NCBI RefSeq assembly: GCF_003999975.1
Contig: NZ_RJAC01000030.1
Coordinates: forward strand, 24,080-88,079
Direction of reading: 5' to 3'
Length of the DNA stretch: 64,000 nt
From: Actinoplanes solisilvae
Lineage (GTDB): Bacteria > Actinomycetota > Actinomycetes > Mycobacteriales > Micromonosporaceae
Positions 19,262 through 27,614 of the stretch are shown one piece after another. Each line of letters opens with the position of its first letter. Position 1 is the first letter of the stretch. The notes below the pieces were generated by a model. The model ran no database searches. It was not told the origin of the DNA and was given only the letters and a program-made list of their open reading frames with translations. Both the position numbers and the translations under genes were made by a program.

Positions 19262-20698
19262 GTGTCCGCCTTCGCCGCCCTCCGATCCCACCTCGCCGAC
19301 CTCACGGCGCGCGGCCTGGCCGAGGCGGTCGGGCGCGCGGTCGGCGAGGGCGCTCTCCCCGCGGGCAGCAAGCTTCCCCCCGTACGGCAGGTGGCCGCCG
19401 AACTCGGCATGTCCCCCACCACAGTCAACGCGGCCTGGCAGCTCCTGCGCCGCGCCGGCACCATCCAGACCGCCGGACGACGCGGCACGGTCGTCGCCGT
19501 CTCCCGCCTGGACGGGCCCGGCCGCTACCGGGCGGCGCTGCGCGGTCGCACCGGCTTCCCGCTCGACCTGTCCACCGGCGTACCCGATCCGGCCCTGCTG
19601 CCCGCCCTGCCCCCGCTAGCCGCCTCCCCCGCTGCGCCCGGCCGTTCCGCTGCGCCCGGCCCTACCGCTGCGCCCGGCTGTTCCGCTGCGTCCGGCCGTT
19701 CCGCGGCTTTCGCTCTCGGGCCCGGCAGTCTTCTCGGGCCGGGCAGCTACCTCGACGAACCCGTGCTGCCCGGCCTCGCGGCGCTGCTCCGCGACCGCTG
19801 GCCCTACCCCGCCGAACGCCTGGCGATCTTCGACGGCGCGATGGACGCCATCGACCACGTGGCCTCGTCCCTGCTGCGCCTCGGCGACCGGGCCGTAGTC
19901 GAGAACCCGTGCTTCCCGCCGCTGCTCGACCTGCTGGAAGCCTTGGGCGTGCAGGTGATCGGCGCCGACACGGACGCCTTCGGCATGCTGCCCTCCACGC
20001 TGGCGGCCGCCCTCACCCAACGCCCCGCCGCGGTGTTCCTGCAGCCCCGAGCCCTCAACCCGACCGGCGCGTCGTGGTCCCCGGCGCGGGCCGCCGAGCT
20101 GGCCGCCGTCCTGGCCGAGACCCCTCAGGTATACGCCGTCGAGGACGACTCGGCCGGCGACGTGTCCTCGGCGCCGCCGCTCTCGCTGGGTTCCTGGCTG
20201 CCCCGCCAGACGCTCCGCGTACACAGCTTCTCGAAATCGCACGGCCCCGACCTGCGACTGGCCGCCGTCTCAGCCCCCGCCGCCGTCCTGGACCCGGTCC
20301 TCGAACGCCGCCTGCTCGGCCAGGGCTGGACGAGCCGCCTGCTCCAGCACCTGCTCCTGACCCTGCTGACCGACCCGGCCTCGACCGCCGCCGTGGCCCG
20401 AGCCCGTTCCGAATACGCCGACAGGCGCCACAAAATCGTGACGGCGCTGGCCACCCACGACGTGCCGCTCCCACCCGGCGACGGCCTGAACCTGTGGCTC
20501 CCGGTAGCCGACGAGCAGGCCGCCCTGATCTCCCTGGCCAGCAACGGCATAGCGGCCGCCGCCGGAACCGCCTTCCTGGTGAACCCCGGCCCCGCCCACC
20601 TGCGCGTAACGGTTGGCCTGATCACCACGGACCACGACACGATCGCAACCCACCTGGCCAGCGCCGCGCGAGCCGCAACCCCACCCCCAGCCCGCTGA
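19262..20698 (+). CDS. MocR/GabR-type regulator: GntR HTH fused to PLP aminotransferase-like domain
   Basis: 478 residues from GTG 19262, the only good start near the beginning of the conserved HTH. Residues about 5-75 form a GntR winged helix (LPAGSKLPPVRQVAAELGMSPTTVNAAWQLL). A Pro/Ala-rich linker with an 18-bp repeat follows. The rest is a fold-type I aminotransferase domain (VFLQPRALNPTGASWS, VHSFSKSHGPDLR with the PLP lysine). MocR proteins sense an amino compound through PLP and switch nearby catabolic genes. Its position divergent from mmsA and beside GABA genes suggests GABA, beta-alanine or a polyamine as the cue. Confidence 0.88.
   Translation: MSAFAALRSHLADLTARGLAEAVGRAVGEGALPAGSKLPPVRQVAAELGMSPTTVNAAWQLLRRAGTIQTAGRRGTVVAVSRLDGPGRYRAALRGRTGFPLDLSTGVPDPALLPALPPLAASPAAPGRSAAPGPTAAPGCSAASGRSAAFALGPGSLLGPGSYLDEPVLPGLAALLRDRWPYPAERLAIFDGAMDAIDHVASSLLRLGDRAVVENPCFPPLLDLLEALGVQVIGADTDAFGMLPSTLAAALTQRPAAVFLQPRALNPTGASWSPARAAELAAVLAETPQVYAVEDDSAGDVSSAPPLSLGSWLPRQTLRVHSFSKSHGPDLRLAAVSAPAAVLDPVLERRLLGQGWTSRLLQHLLLTLLTDPASTAAVARARSEYADRRHKIVTALATHDVPLPPGDGLNLWLPVADEQAALISLASNGIAAAAGTAFLVNPGPAHLRVTVGLITTDHDTIATHLASAARAATPPPAR
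19631..19702 (+). repeat. 18-bp in-frame tandem repeat, four copies
   Basis: Four near-identical units of GCTGCGCCCGGCCGTTCC encode AAPGRS-like hexapeptides in the linker between the HTH and the aminotransferase domain of the MocR regulator. Copy-number change would alter linker length without a frameshift. Confidence 0.8.
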
Positions 20699-20790
20699 CC
20701 CCCACGACACGCCGCCCCAGCCCGCTGACCCCCACGCCACGCCGCCCCAGCCCGCTGACCCCCACGACACGCCGCGCCAGCGCGCCGACC
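20686..20790. repeat. 30-bp tandem repeat (about 3.5 copies) just after the MocR stop
   Basis: Units begin at 20701, 20731 and 20761 (CCCACGACACGCCGCCCCAG and so on). A partial unit overlaps the last codons and stop of the MocR gene. The third copy has diverged. No coding potential is supported. Confidence 0.85.
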
Positions 20791-20880
20791 GCCCCAACAC
20801 CCACCTCGTCAGCCCGCACCACCCACCCGCACGAGGTCCACTGCACTGCGAACCCGTCGCCGTCCGGGCGCAGCAACGCC

Positions 20881-20961
20881 GTTGGCCGTGCGCCAACGAC
20901 TCCTCCCGCCGTTGGCACGTGGCCAACGGCCGTCCGCCGTCTCCGTTGGCCGTGCGCCAAT
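20881..20961. promoter_or_regulatory. Array of three 17-bp inverted repeats upstream of the Uma2 gene
   Basis: GTTGGCCGTGCGCCAAC (20881-20897), GTTGGCACGTGGCCAAC (20911-20927) and GTTGGCCGTGCGCCAAT (20945-20961) share GTTGGC/GCCAAC arms around a 5-nt centre. Spacings are 30 and 34 bp, about three helical turns. A TTGACA -35-like hexamer (20975-20980) and a CACACG/CGTGTG dyad follow before the Uma2 start at 21039. The layout looks like a cooperative operator array, or three small hairpins. Confidence 0.6.
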
Positions 20962-21038
20962 GACGTCTGTTAAGTTGACACACGTCTAGTGGTCGTGTGA
21001 CCATTTCTCGCAGATGAGCGCGTGCGACACTTTGCCTT

Positions 21039-21605
21039 ATGACCGAGGCAGACCTGGCACACTTCGGCCCCTGGACCGAAGAGGAGTTCCTCGCGCTCGA
21101 CAGGACGACCAATCGGATCGAGCTAGTCGACGGGGGGCTTTGGGTGAGCCCGGGACCGGGAATGCACCATCAGGGCATCTCCTACCAACTACACGCCGCT
21201 CTCCGGCCCGCGGCCCGCGCCGCCGGGCTGCTGACCTTCGAGGGCATCAACGTCCGGCTCGAACCAGGCACCATCTACGTGCCCGACCTGACCGTGATCG
21301 ACGCGCGCACCGAACTCGACGCCTACGTGGAAGCCTCCGACACCGTCCTCATCGCCGAAATCCTCTCCCCGAGCAGCCGGAAGATGGACCGCGTCACCAA
21401 GCGGCACGCCTACGCCGCCGCGAAGATCGCGTGGTATCTGCTCGTCGAGCCCGACCTCTCGACCTACGCGGGGGTGAGCCTGTGGCTCTTCCGGCTCGAC
21501 GGCGATGAATACGTCGAAGCCTCGGCGGCGAAGCGCGGCGAGACCCTCCACTCCGACGAGCCGTTCCCCATCGCGCTACGCACCAACGATCTTCTAGCCC
21601 GCTGA
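21039..21605 (+). CDS. Uma2-family (DUF820) PD-(D/E)XK endonuclease-like protein
   Basis: 188 residues, the usual Uma2 length. The fold's core is visible: IELVDGGLWVSPGPGMHHQ, then YVPDLTVID with the metal aspartate, IAEILSPSSR with the glutamate, and the later KRHAYAAAKIAWYLLVE. Uma2 proteins are predicted restriction-like nucleases, expanded in cyanobacteria and actinobacteria and often solitary; their targets are mostly unknown. No partner gene adjoins it. The ATG has no clear ribosome site. Its 3' end overlaps the convergent membrane protein by 12 nt. Confidence 0.9.
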   Translation: MTEADLAHFGPWTEEEFLALDRTTNRIELVDGGLWVSPGPGMHHQGISYQLHAALRPAARAAGLLTFEGINVRLEPGTIYVPDLTVIDARTELDAYVEASDTVLIAEILSPSSRKMDRVTKRHAYAAAKIAWYLLVEPDLSTYAGVSLWLFRLDGDEYVEASAAKRGETLHSDEPFPIALRTNDLLAR

Positions 21606-22175
21606 CGGAACCCGCCGTAGGCGAAGCCCAGCCAACGCCACGCCGCTCGGAACCACGACGTTGAGAACGAACACCAGCACCTCCTCACCGACGGAGTAGT
21701 CGTCGACCAGTACTCCGATCAGCAGGTTGACCACCAGCAGCGCAAACCACAGCGGCACGAAGACGACCGCGGCGGTGCGCAGCGCGACCTCCCGTGCAGC
21801 GCGAGGGATGAGAAGGTCCGCGAGCAGAGCGATCCCGCCCCAGAGCGCGAGGCCCGCTACGAGGAACCACCCGAAGCGCGGACCGCCAAGCGACAGTCCA
21901 TCGGGCCAGATGGCCCAGGCAGCCCCCGCCACGGCGGCCGGCCCACCGAAGACCGGCAGGAAAACCGTCGCTTCCTCACTCGCCCGGTATCCGGCCGAGA
22001 AGACACCCATTCCAGCGTTGATGACCGACACCGGCAGCCATGTAGCCGCGAAGACCGCGAACGCGACGGCACCGGGCGGCTCGTGCGCGAACAGGTTGGC
22101 CAGCAACACGACCGACACGACCAGCAAACACCGGCCACCAGAAAACGCGGCAAACGCACCGGACCACCTCCACAC
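21594..22175 (-). CDS. Hypothetical integral membrane protein
   Basis: 193 residues from GTG 22175. The protein is mostly hydrophobic with about five membrane helices (for example CLLVVSVVLLANLF, WFLVAGLALWGGIALLADLL, AAVVFVPLWFALLVVNLLIG, VLVFVLNVVVPSGVALAGL). Loops are short and carry no recognisable catalytic motif. I do not recognise the family. It is separated from the kinase gene on the same strand by repeat-rich DNA and converges on the Uma2 gene, so context gives no role. Confidence 0.65.
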   Translation of the reverse strand: MWRWSGAFAAFSGGRCLLVVSVVLLANLFAHEPPGAVAFAVFAATWLPVSVINAGMGVFSAGYRASEEATVFLPVFGGPAAVAGAAWAIWPDGLSLGGPRFGWFLVAGLALWGGIALLADLLIPRAAREVALRTAAVVFVPLWFALLVVNLLIGVLVDDYSVGEEVLVFVLNVVVPSGVALAGLRLRRVPSAG

Positions 22176-22260
22176 GCATAGATTCGCCCCGCCCGGCCGC
22201 CCCGCTCGGTAGCTCAGCTCGCCCGCTCAGGTCGCCCGCTCAGGTCGGCCACTCGGGTCG

Positions 22261-22420
22261 GACACTCGGGTCAGCCACTCCGTTCGCCCGCTCAGGTCGG
22301 ACACTCGGGTCAGCCACTCCGTTCGCCCGCTCAGGTCGGACACTCGGGTCAGCCACTCCGTTCGCCCGCTCAGGTCGGACACTCGGGTCGGCCACTCGGG
22401 TCAGCCACTCGGGTCGGCCA
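22261..22420. repeat. 39-bp tandem repeat, about four copies
   Basis: Units start at 22261, 22300, 22339 and 22378 (GACACTCGGGTCAGCCACTC and so on). Degenerate half-units (GGTCGGCCACTC) lie on both sides, from about 22220 to 22430. It lies about 200 bp beyond the kinase stop codon. It could be read as a 13-residue peptide repeat on the minus strand, but nothing supports translation. Confidence 0.85.
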
Positions 22421-22490
22421 CTCCGTTGGGCTCCGCTCCGTTCAGCGGGATGCCGAAGTTTCCCACGCCGACGAGGCCGGTTGAGGACCC

Positions 22491-22529
22491 TGTGGACAAC
22501 TCTGAGCGCTGCCGGCTCGCTGTGGACAA
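22491..22529. promoter_or_regulatory. Pair of TGTGGACAA elements (actinobacterial DnaA-box-like)
   Basis: TGTGGACAA occurs at 22491-22499 and again at 22521-22529, exactly 30 bp apart, each within a longer direct repeat (CTGTGGACAACTC). The reverse complement TTGTCCACA is the preferred DnaA box of Streptomyces. Two boxes are too few for an origin, but might form a DnaA-titration or regulatory site. Confidence 0.4.
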
Positions 22530-22629
22530 CTCCAACCGCTGCCGCCCGCCCGGAGTAGGGTCCGACCACACCACCGCTCCCCGGGTGGGTGGGCGGATAG
22601 GAACAGCTCGGGGCCGGAGCCGTTCTGCC

Positions 22630-24576
22630 TCAGTCCGCGGGGCGGAAGCTATCGAAGACCAGTTGGAGGTCGGGGCGGTAGCGCTGCCAGTCGGCGTCGC
22701 GGGTCTGCCAGTAGAAGCCGTAGGCCTGTTTGGACGAGGTGACTACGCCGCGGTTGTTGACGTGCTGGCGGGTGCCGTTGCGGGTGAAGGTGAACTCCCA
22801 GTCGGCGGCCTTGCGGAAATAGTTGACCTTGTCGATACGGACCTCGCGGTAGGACGGGAAGTCGCCTACGGAGACGCGGTATTCGGCTTTCTCCTGCCAG
22901 TCCGCCACCGGGTCGGGGTGCGGGGTGTCGGTCTGGTCGATGCCCAGGATGCGGGCGGAGCGGCTGTCGCGGAAATAGACGATGGAGCCTTCCTTGGAGC
23001 GCGTCCAACCCTGGGGGACGTAGACGGCGAAGCCGGTCGGGTCGCGGTAGTCGCGCCAGCCCGCGGGCAGGGGCGGGCGGGCCGAACCGGTCGACACCGG
23101 GGATGAGGGCGGCGGCTTGGCGGGTGAGGCGGTGGCCGCGGACGACGGTGGGCGGGAGGTTCCGGCGGGGGCTGAGGGCGTGGCGGCGGGTGCGGAGGCG
23201 GGCTGTTGACCGGCCTCGACCAGGTCGCCGCCGCCGCTGTCGGAGCCGGGGCGGGTCACGGCCCAGACGACGGCGGCCACCGCGAGGACCGCTACGGCTG
23301 CCGCGACCAGGATCCAGCGGCCCGGCGATGCGGGCGGGCGCGGACCAGCGTCGGGCGGAGACGGCGGCGCGGCGGTCCCCCACGAAACCGCGGAGCCCGC
23401 TCCACGAGGACTGGAGATCTCGGTGTCGGGGGGCGGTTCATCGGGCTGATCCAGGAGCAGACGATCCGGCTGCACCGGATCTGACGGCGGACGCTGCGCA
23501 GGCACACCGGGACCAGCAGGCGCACCGGGACCAGCAGGCGCGACGGGACCAGCAGGCGCGGCACTACGGGCGGGCTCCGCCTCAGGCAAGGACTCACGCG
23601 GGGATGCCTCACGGGCGGGTGCGCCCGCAACGGCGGCATCCGGCAGAGCAGAGGCGGGGGCGGCCTCGGGAGCGGGTGCGGGTGCGGCCTCACCCCGTAC
23701 GGGAAAAGGCAGTTGAAGGTCGTCGGTCGCAGGGGCCTCGACGTGGGCCGGAACCAGCGCGTGGCCATAGGCGCCGGAGGCCGCCGCCCGCAGCAGGTGC
23801 TCAGCCTCGTTCGCGTCGAGGCGTTCGGCCGGGTCCTTGCGGAGCAGCCCGACCAGCACCGGCTCGAGCGGCCCGGCCTGCCGTGGCGGATCCGGTTCGT
23901 CGGCCGCCAGCGCCGTCAGGGTCGCGAGGGCGTTGCCGCGACGGAACGGCGAGCGCCCCTCCACCGCCGCATACAGGGTCGCTCCCAGCGACCACAGATC
24001 CGACGCGAGCCCGGCCGTCCCGTATTTGGCGCGCTCCGGCGACATGAACTCGGGCGACCCGAGCAGCATGTTCGAGCTCGTGATCTGGCTTTCGCCCTCG
24101 ATCGTGGCGATGCCGAAGTCGGTCAGAAGCACCCGCCCGTCGTCGGCCAGCAGCACGTTCGCCGGTTTCACGTCGCGGTGGTCGACCCCGGCGCTGTGCG
24201 CGGCGCGCAGGGCGGCCAGCAGGTCCAGTCCGATGCGGGCGACGCGGCGCGGGTCGAGCGGCCCGGAGGCTTTCAGCTCGTCGTCGAGCGAGTGGGACGG
24301 CACGTAGGCCATGACGATCCAGGCGCGGCCGTCCTCGTCGAGCACGTCGAAGACCTGCACCACGTTGGGATGGCCGAGGCGGGCGGCGGCGCGGGCTTCC
24401 CGGAGCGTACGGCGGTGGGCCGAGTCTCGCTCCCCCGCGAGCAGTTCGTCGGGGAGCAGCACTTCCTTGACCGCGACTTCGCGCTGGAGCACCTCGTCGC
24501 GGGCGTGCCAGACCCGGCCCATGCCGCCTTCGCCCAGCGGGTCACCCAGGCGGTATCGGCCGGCGATGAGAGGCAT
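22630..24576 (-). CDS. PknB-type membrane Ser/Thr protein kinase with extracytoplasmic domain
   Basis: 648 residues. The kinase domain (about 1-265) has GEGGMGRV, AVKEV with the ATP lysine, HRDVKPANVLL with the catalytic aspartate, DFGIA and the activation-segment end GSPEFMSPER. A low-complexity Ala/Pro/Gly linker (about 280-415) includes PAGP repeats. One membrane helix (WILVAAAVAVLAVAAVVWAV) lies near 419-440. A C-terminal extracellular domain of about 200 residues (GWRDYRDPTGFAVYVPQGW) follows; it lacks PASTA repeats and probably senses an external signal. It is divergent from the sugar LacI regulator across a 132-bp spacer. Substrates are not apparent. Confidence 0.92.
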   Translation of the reverse strand: MPLIAGRYRLGDPLGEGGMGRVWHARDEVLQREVAVKEVLLPDELLAGERDSAHRRTLREARAAARLGHPNVVQVFDVLDEDGRAWIVMAYVPSHSLDDELKASGPLDPRRVARIGLDLLAALRAAHSAGVDHRDVKPANVLLADDGRVLLTDFGIATIEGESQITSSNMLLGSPEFMSPERAKYGTAGLASDLWSLGATLYAAVEGRSPFRRGNALATLTALAADEPDPPRQAGPLEPVLVGLLRKDPAERLDANEAEHLLRAAASGAYGHALVPAHVEAPATDDLQLPFPVRGEAAPAPAPEAAPASALPDAAVAGAPAREASPRESLPEAEPARSAAPAGPVAPAGPGAPAGPGVPAQRPPSDPVQPDRLLLDQPDEPPPDTEISSPRGAGSAVSWGTAAPPSPPDAGPRPPASPGRWILVAAAVAVLAVAAVVWAVTRPGSDSGGGDLVEAGQQPASAPAATPSAPAGTSRPPSSAATASPAKPPPSSPVSTGSARPPLPAGWRDYRDPTGFAVYVPQGWTRSKEGSIVYFRDSRSARILGIDQTDTPHPDPVADWQEKAEYRVSVGDFPSYREVRIDKVNYFRKAADWEFTFTRNGTRQHVNNRGVVTSSKQAYGFYWQTRDADWQRYRPDLQLVFDSFRPAD

Positions 24577-24667
24577 GTCGATGGCCTTACCCGAACTCCA
24601 CGGACCTCAGACGTGTGCACGTGCCCTTGTCGGCCGCGGAATGTGCAATACTTCCGGAACTCCGTTA

Positions 24668-24678
24668 CGAAAGTTTCG
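24668..24678. promoter_or_regulatory. CGAAA-G-TTTCG palindrome upstream of the LacI regulator
   Basis: A perfect 11-bp palindrome lies 30 bp before the regulator's ATG. It matches the CGAA-N-TTCG core reported for BxlR, the xylobiose regulator of Streptomyces. The same motif recurs imperfectly in the GH3/binding-protein spacer, so it is a likely autoregulatory operator. Confidence 0.65.
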
Positions 24679-24708
24679 CGGAGACTGAAGTGTGAGCGAG
24701 GAGAGACG

Positions 24709-25722
24709 ATGGCCGCGACCGGAAGACGAGTCACCATCGCGACCATTGCCGAGGCGGCCGGGGTGTCCGTTCCCACGGTGTCGCGGGTGCTCAACGGGCG
24801 CACGGACGTGTCGCCCGAGACGCGCGACCGCATCGAACATTTGTTGCGTGAGCACGACTACCGCCCTCGTAACTCTCGGCAGCCGCTGCGCGCGGGCCTG
24901 CTCGACCTGGTTTTCCCCGATCTCGACAGTCCGTGGGCGGTCGAGCTGATCCGCGGTGTCGAGGAGGTCACGCACGCCGCCGGCGTCGGCACCGTCGTGT
25001 CGGCCATCCACCGGCGTACGGCGTCGACCCGCCAGTGGCTGCAGAATCTGCGGTCCCGGCAGTCCGACGGCGTCATCCTGGTGACCTGGGACGGGGCCGG
25101 CCCGGTGAGCACCGAGCTGCACCGGCTGAACGTGCCGATGGTGATAATCGATCCGGCGGGCGGGGCCGCGGCCGACGTGCCGACGATCGGCGCGACGAAC
25201 TGGTCGGGCGGGCGCAGCGCGACCGAACATCTGATCTCGCTGGGGCACCGGCGCATCGGCCTGGTCGAGGGGCCGCGCAACCTGCTGTGCAGCCGGGCAC
25301 GGCTCGACGGATACCGGGCGGCGCTCGAGTCGGCCGGGCTGCGCGTCGACCGGCGGCTGATCGAGCCGGGCGACTTCCGGCACGAGTCGGGTTTCGCGGC
25401 GGCCGAGCGGCTGCTCGACCGGGACGAGCCGCCGACCGCGATCTTCGCGTCGAGCGACCAGATGGCGCTGGGCGTCTACGAGGCGGCGCGCCTGCGCGGG
25501 TTGCGGGTGCCTGACGAGCTGAGCGTGATCGGCTTCGACGACCTGCCCGAGGCCCGCTGGTCGTCGCCGCCGCTGACCACCGTACGGCAGCCTCTGGCTG
25601 ACATGGGTGGCCTGGCCGCCCGTACGGTGCTGCGCCTGTCTCGGGGTGAGCCGATCGAGACGCCCCGCGTCGAGCTGGCAACCGAGCTCGTCGTGCGCGA
25701 GAGCACCGCCGCGCTGCGATAA
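24709..25722 (+). CDS. LacI-family regulator of the adjacent sugar cluster (BxlR/CebR-like)
   Basis: 337 residues from ATG 24709, preceded by AGGAGA. The N-terminal LacI helix-turn-helix (TIATIAEAAGVSVPTVSRVLNG) occupies about residues 8-30 and the hinge follows. The periplasmic-binding-like core ends with LSVIGFDDLPEARWSSPPLTTV, typical of sugar-responsive LacI proteins. It lies convergent to the ABC importer genes, separated by a strong terminator. Its palindromic operator is shared with the GH3 promoter, so it probably represses import and hydrolysis of xylobiose, cellobiose or a similar oligosaccharide. Confidence 0.92.
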   Translation: MAATGRRVTIATIAEAAGVSVPTVSRVLNGRTDVSPETRDRIEHLLREHDYRPRNSRQPLRAGLLDLVFPDLDSPWAVELIRGVEEVTHAAGVGTVVSAIHRRTASTRQWLQNLRSRQSDGVILVTWDGAGPVSTELHRLNVPMVIIDPAGGAAADVPTIGATNWSGGRSATEHLISLGHRRIGLVEGPRNLLCSRARLDGYRAALESAGLRVDRRLIEPGDFRHESGFAAAERLLDRDEPPTAIFASSDQMALGVYEAARLRGLRVPDELSVIGFDDLPEARWSSPPLTTVRQPLADMGGLAARTVLRLSRGEPIETPRVELATELVVRESTAALR

Positions 25723-25755
25723 GAAACCCGCGATAAGAAAGCCGCGATGACGACA

Positions 25756-25785
25756 ACGGCCCCTGTCCGCGAGGACAGGGGCCGT
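25756..25785. terminator. Bidirectional hairpin terminator
   Basis: ACGGCCCCTGTCC and GGACAGGGGCCGT form a perfect 13-bp stem around a GCGA loop. It lies between the convergent lacI-type gene and the permease gene, so it can end transcripts from both sides. Confidence 0.85.
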
Positions 25786-25798
25786 CGTGCAGTGCGTC

Positions 25799-26689
25799 CT
25801 ACTTGCCGAAACCGGCCGTCAGACCGCTGAGGAGCTGGCGGCGGCCGATGGCGTACAGAAGGACGATCGGCAGCGTCGTCAGCGTGACCGACGCGGCGAT
25901 CGCCGGGATGTTGATGCCGAACTGGCCCGAGAAGTTGGCCAGCGCCAGCGGGATCGTCCGCTGGTCGGGGCTCTGGGTCAGCACCAGCGGCAGCAGGAAC
26001 CCGTTCCAGATGCCCAGCGCGTTGTAGATCGTCACCGTGACCAGCGCCGGCCGCGTGAGCGGGAACGCGAGCCGCCACAGCGTGCCCCACTCGGTGGCGC
26101 CGTCCATGCGCATCGACTCGAAGAGTTCCTTCGGGACGTCACGGATGAAGTTGGCCAGCACGAGCACGGACAGCGGGATGGCGAACGCGATCGACGGCAG
26201 GATGATCGCGGCCAGGGTGTCGTACATCTGAAGCTTGATGATGATCAGGTAGACCGGGATGATCACCGCTTGGAGCGGGATGGCCAGGCCCATCAGGAAC
26301 ACCGAGTTCATGACCTTCAGCAGCCGGTTCCCGGCGCCACGAACGATCGCGTACGCCGCCATGAAGCTGATCGCGACGGCCGGGACGATCGCGCCGACCG
26401 TGACGATCACGCTGTTGAAGAAGTAGCGGATGACGTCGTTCTCGATGACCGTCTTGTAGTTGGTCAACGTGAAGTCGGACGGCGGGAGCAGCGGGTTGGT
26501 GACGAAGTAGGTGTCCTGGGTCTTGAAGCTGGTGATGACGATCCAATAGATCGGCAGCATCACGATGAAGAGCCAGACCCAGCTCAGGCCACCGCCGAAC
26601 CAGTTGTAGGACCGGGCGCGCCGACGGAGACGACTACCGGGGGTGCCGGTGACGGTCGGCGACGGTGCGTGCTTGGTGATGGTCGCCAA
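25799..26689 (-). CDS. Carbohydrate ABC transporter permease, MalG type
   Basis: 296 residues from TTG 26689 with AGGAG 6 nt upstream and 1 nt after the previous permease stop. About six membrane helices and the EAA loop (ELFESMRMDGATEWGTLWRLAFPL) near residue 200 are typical of CUT1 sugar permeases. The C-terminus ends in RRQLLSGLTAGFGK, a family hallmark. With the MalF-type partner it forms the channel for an oligosaccharide. No ATPase gene is present, so a shared MsiK-like ATPase elsewhere is expected, as in Streptomyces. Confidence 0.92.
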   Translation of the reverse strand: MATITKHAPSPTVTGTPGSRLRRRARSYNWFGGGLSWVWLFIVMLPIYWIVITSFKTQDTYFVTNPLLPPSDFTLTNYKTVIENDVIRYFFNSVIVTVGAIVPAVAISFMAAYAIVRGAGNRLLKVMNSVFLMGLAIPLQAVIIPVYLIIIKLQMYDTLAAIILPSIAFAIPLSVLVLANFIRDVPKELFESMRMDGATEWGTLWRLAFPLTRPALVTVTIYNALGIWNGFLLPLVLTQSPDQRTIPLALANFSGQFGINIPAIAASVTLTTLPIVLLYAIGRRQLLSGLTAGFGK

Positions 26690-26690
26690 C

Positions 26691-27614
26691 TCAGGCTCCT
26701 TCGCTCTGGCTCTCGTCGGCCCGGCCGCCCAGCCGCCGCAGCAGCAGGGAGAGCGCGAGCCCGACCAGGACCAGGATGACAGCGATCGCGCTGGCCGGCC
26801 CCATCAGGTTGGCCTGGAAGCCCTGCCGGTACATGAGCAGCGCCAGCGCTCGGGTGGCGTCGCCGGGACCGCCTGCGGTCAGGACATAGATGAGGTCGAA
26901 GAACGTCAGCGAGCCGACCACCATCAGCGTCGACGAGGTGATGACCGTGTATTTGATCTGCGGCAGGGTGATGGAGAAGAACTGCCGCACCCGGCCGGCC
27001 CCGTCGATCTGGGACGCCTCGTACATGCTCGTGGGGATCTGCCGTACCGCGCCTTGATAGATCAGCGTGTGGAACGGGATGAACTGCCACGACACGATGA
27101 AGATCAGGGTGGCCATGGCCAGCGTCGCGTTGCCGAGCCAGTCCTGGTTGAGCGCCTCGACGCCCAGGCCGCTGCCGAGACCGAAGCTCGGGTCGAGCAG
27201 CGACTTGTAGGTGATCGCGATGGCGGCCGAGCTCAGCAGCAGGGGGATGAAGAACAGCACGGCGAGGAACTCGCGGTAGCGCTTGCTGGTCGCGAGGAAG
27301 ACGCCGAGGAGGATCGACAACGGGGTCTGCACGGCCCAGGACAGCGCCATGATCAGGAACGTGACCCAGAGGGCGTTCGGGAGACCGGGGTCCTTCAGCG
27401 TGGCGCGCCAGCTGTCCAGCCCGGACGGCACGATCTCGCCGAAGCCGTTCCAGGTGGTGAAGCTGAGCGCGAGAACGCCGATCAGCGGGATGATGCCGAA
27501 GAAGATGAACCAGACGAATGCCGGCAGGGCCATCCAGACGACGGAACCGCCCCGCCCGCCGCTGGACCGTGGAGACTCCTTCGTCCTTACGACGGGCGGA
27601 GCGATGGTCGTCAC
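26691..27614 (-). CDS. Carbohydrate ABC transporter permease, MalF type
   Basis: 307 residues from GTG 27614, set by a 4-nt overlap with the binding-protein stop; a longer frame exists but has no support. It has hydrophobic segments from WMALPAFVWFIFFGIIPLIGV onward. The EAA motif (YEASQIDGAGRVRQFFSITLPQI) lies near residue 205. It is the second channel subunit of the sugar importer and is translationally coupled to the upstream lipoprotein gene. CUT1 family assignment is firm; substrate is inferred from the GH3 enzyme and LacI regulator. Confidence 0.92.
   Translation of the reverse strand: MTTIAPPVVRTKESPRSSGGRGGSVVWMALPAFVWFIFFGIIPLIGVLALSFTTWNGFGEIVPSGLDSWRATLKDPGLPNALWVTFLIMALSWAVQTPLSILLGVFLATSKRYREFLAVLFFIPLLLSSAAIAITYKSLLDPSFGLGSGLGVEALNQDWLGNATLAMATLIFIVSWQFIPFHTLIYQGAVRQIPTSMYEASQIDGAGRVRQFFSITLPQIKYTVITSSTLMVVGSLTFFDLIYVLTAGGPGDATRALALLMYRQGFQANLMGPASAIAVILVLVGLALSLLLRRLGGRADESQSEGA

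Noticed and set aside
20701..20961. CRISPR array
   Set aside because: The 30-bp units are directly adjacent without spacers, and the later dyads are palindromic operators, not repeats with unique spacers.
22240..22569. Minus-strand frame encoding a 13-residue tandem repeat
   Set aside because: It arises from the 39-bp minisatellite, with no ribosome site or recognisable domain.
22441..22629. Replication origin
   Set aside because: Only two DnaA-like boxes, no AT-rich unwinding region and no dnaA, dnaN or parAB genes nearby.
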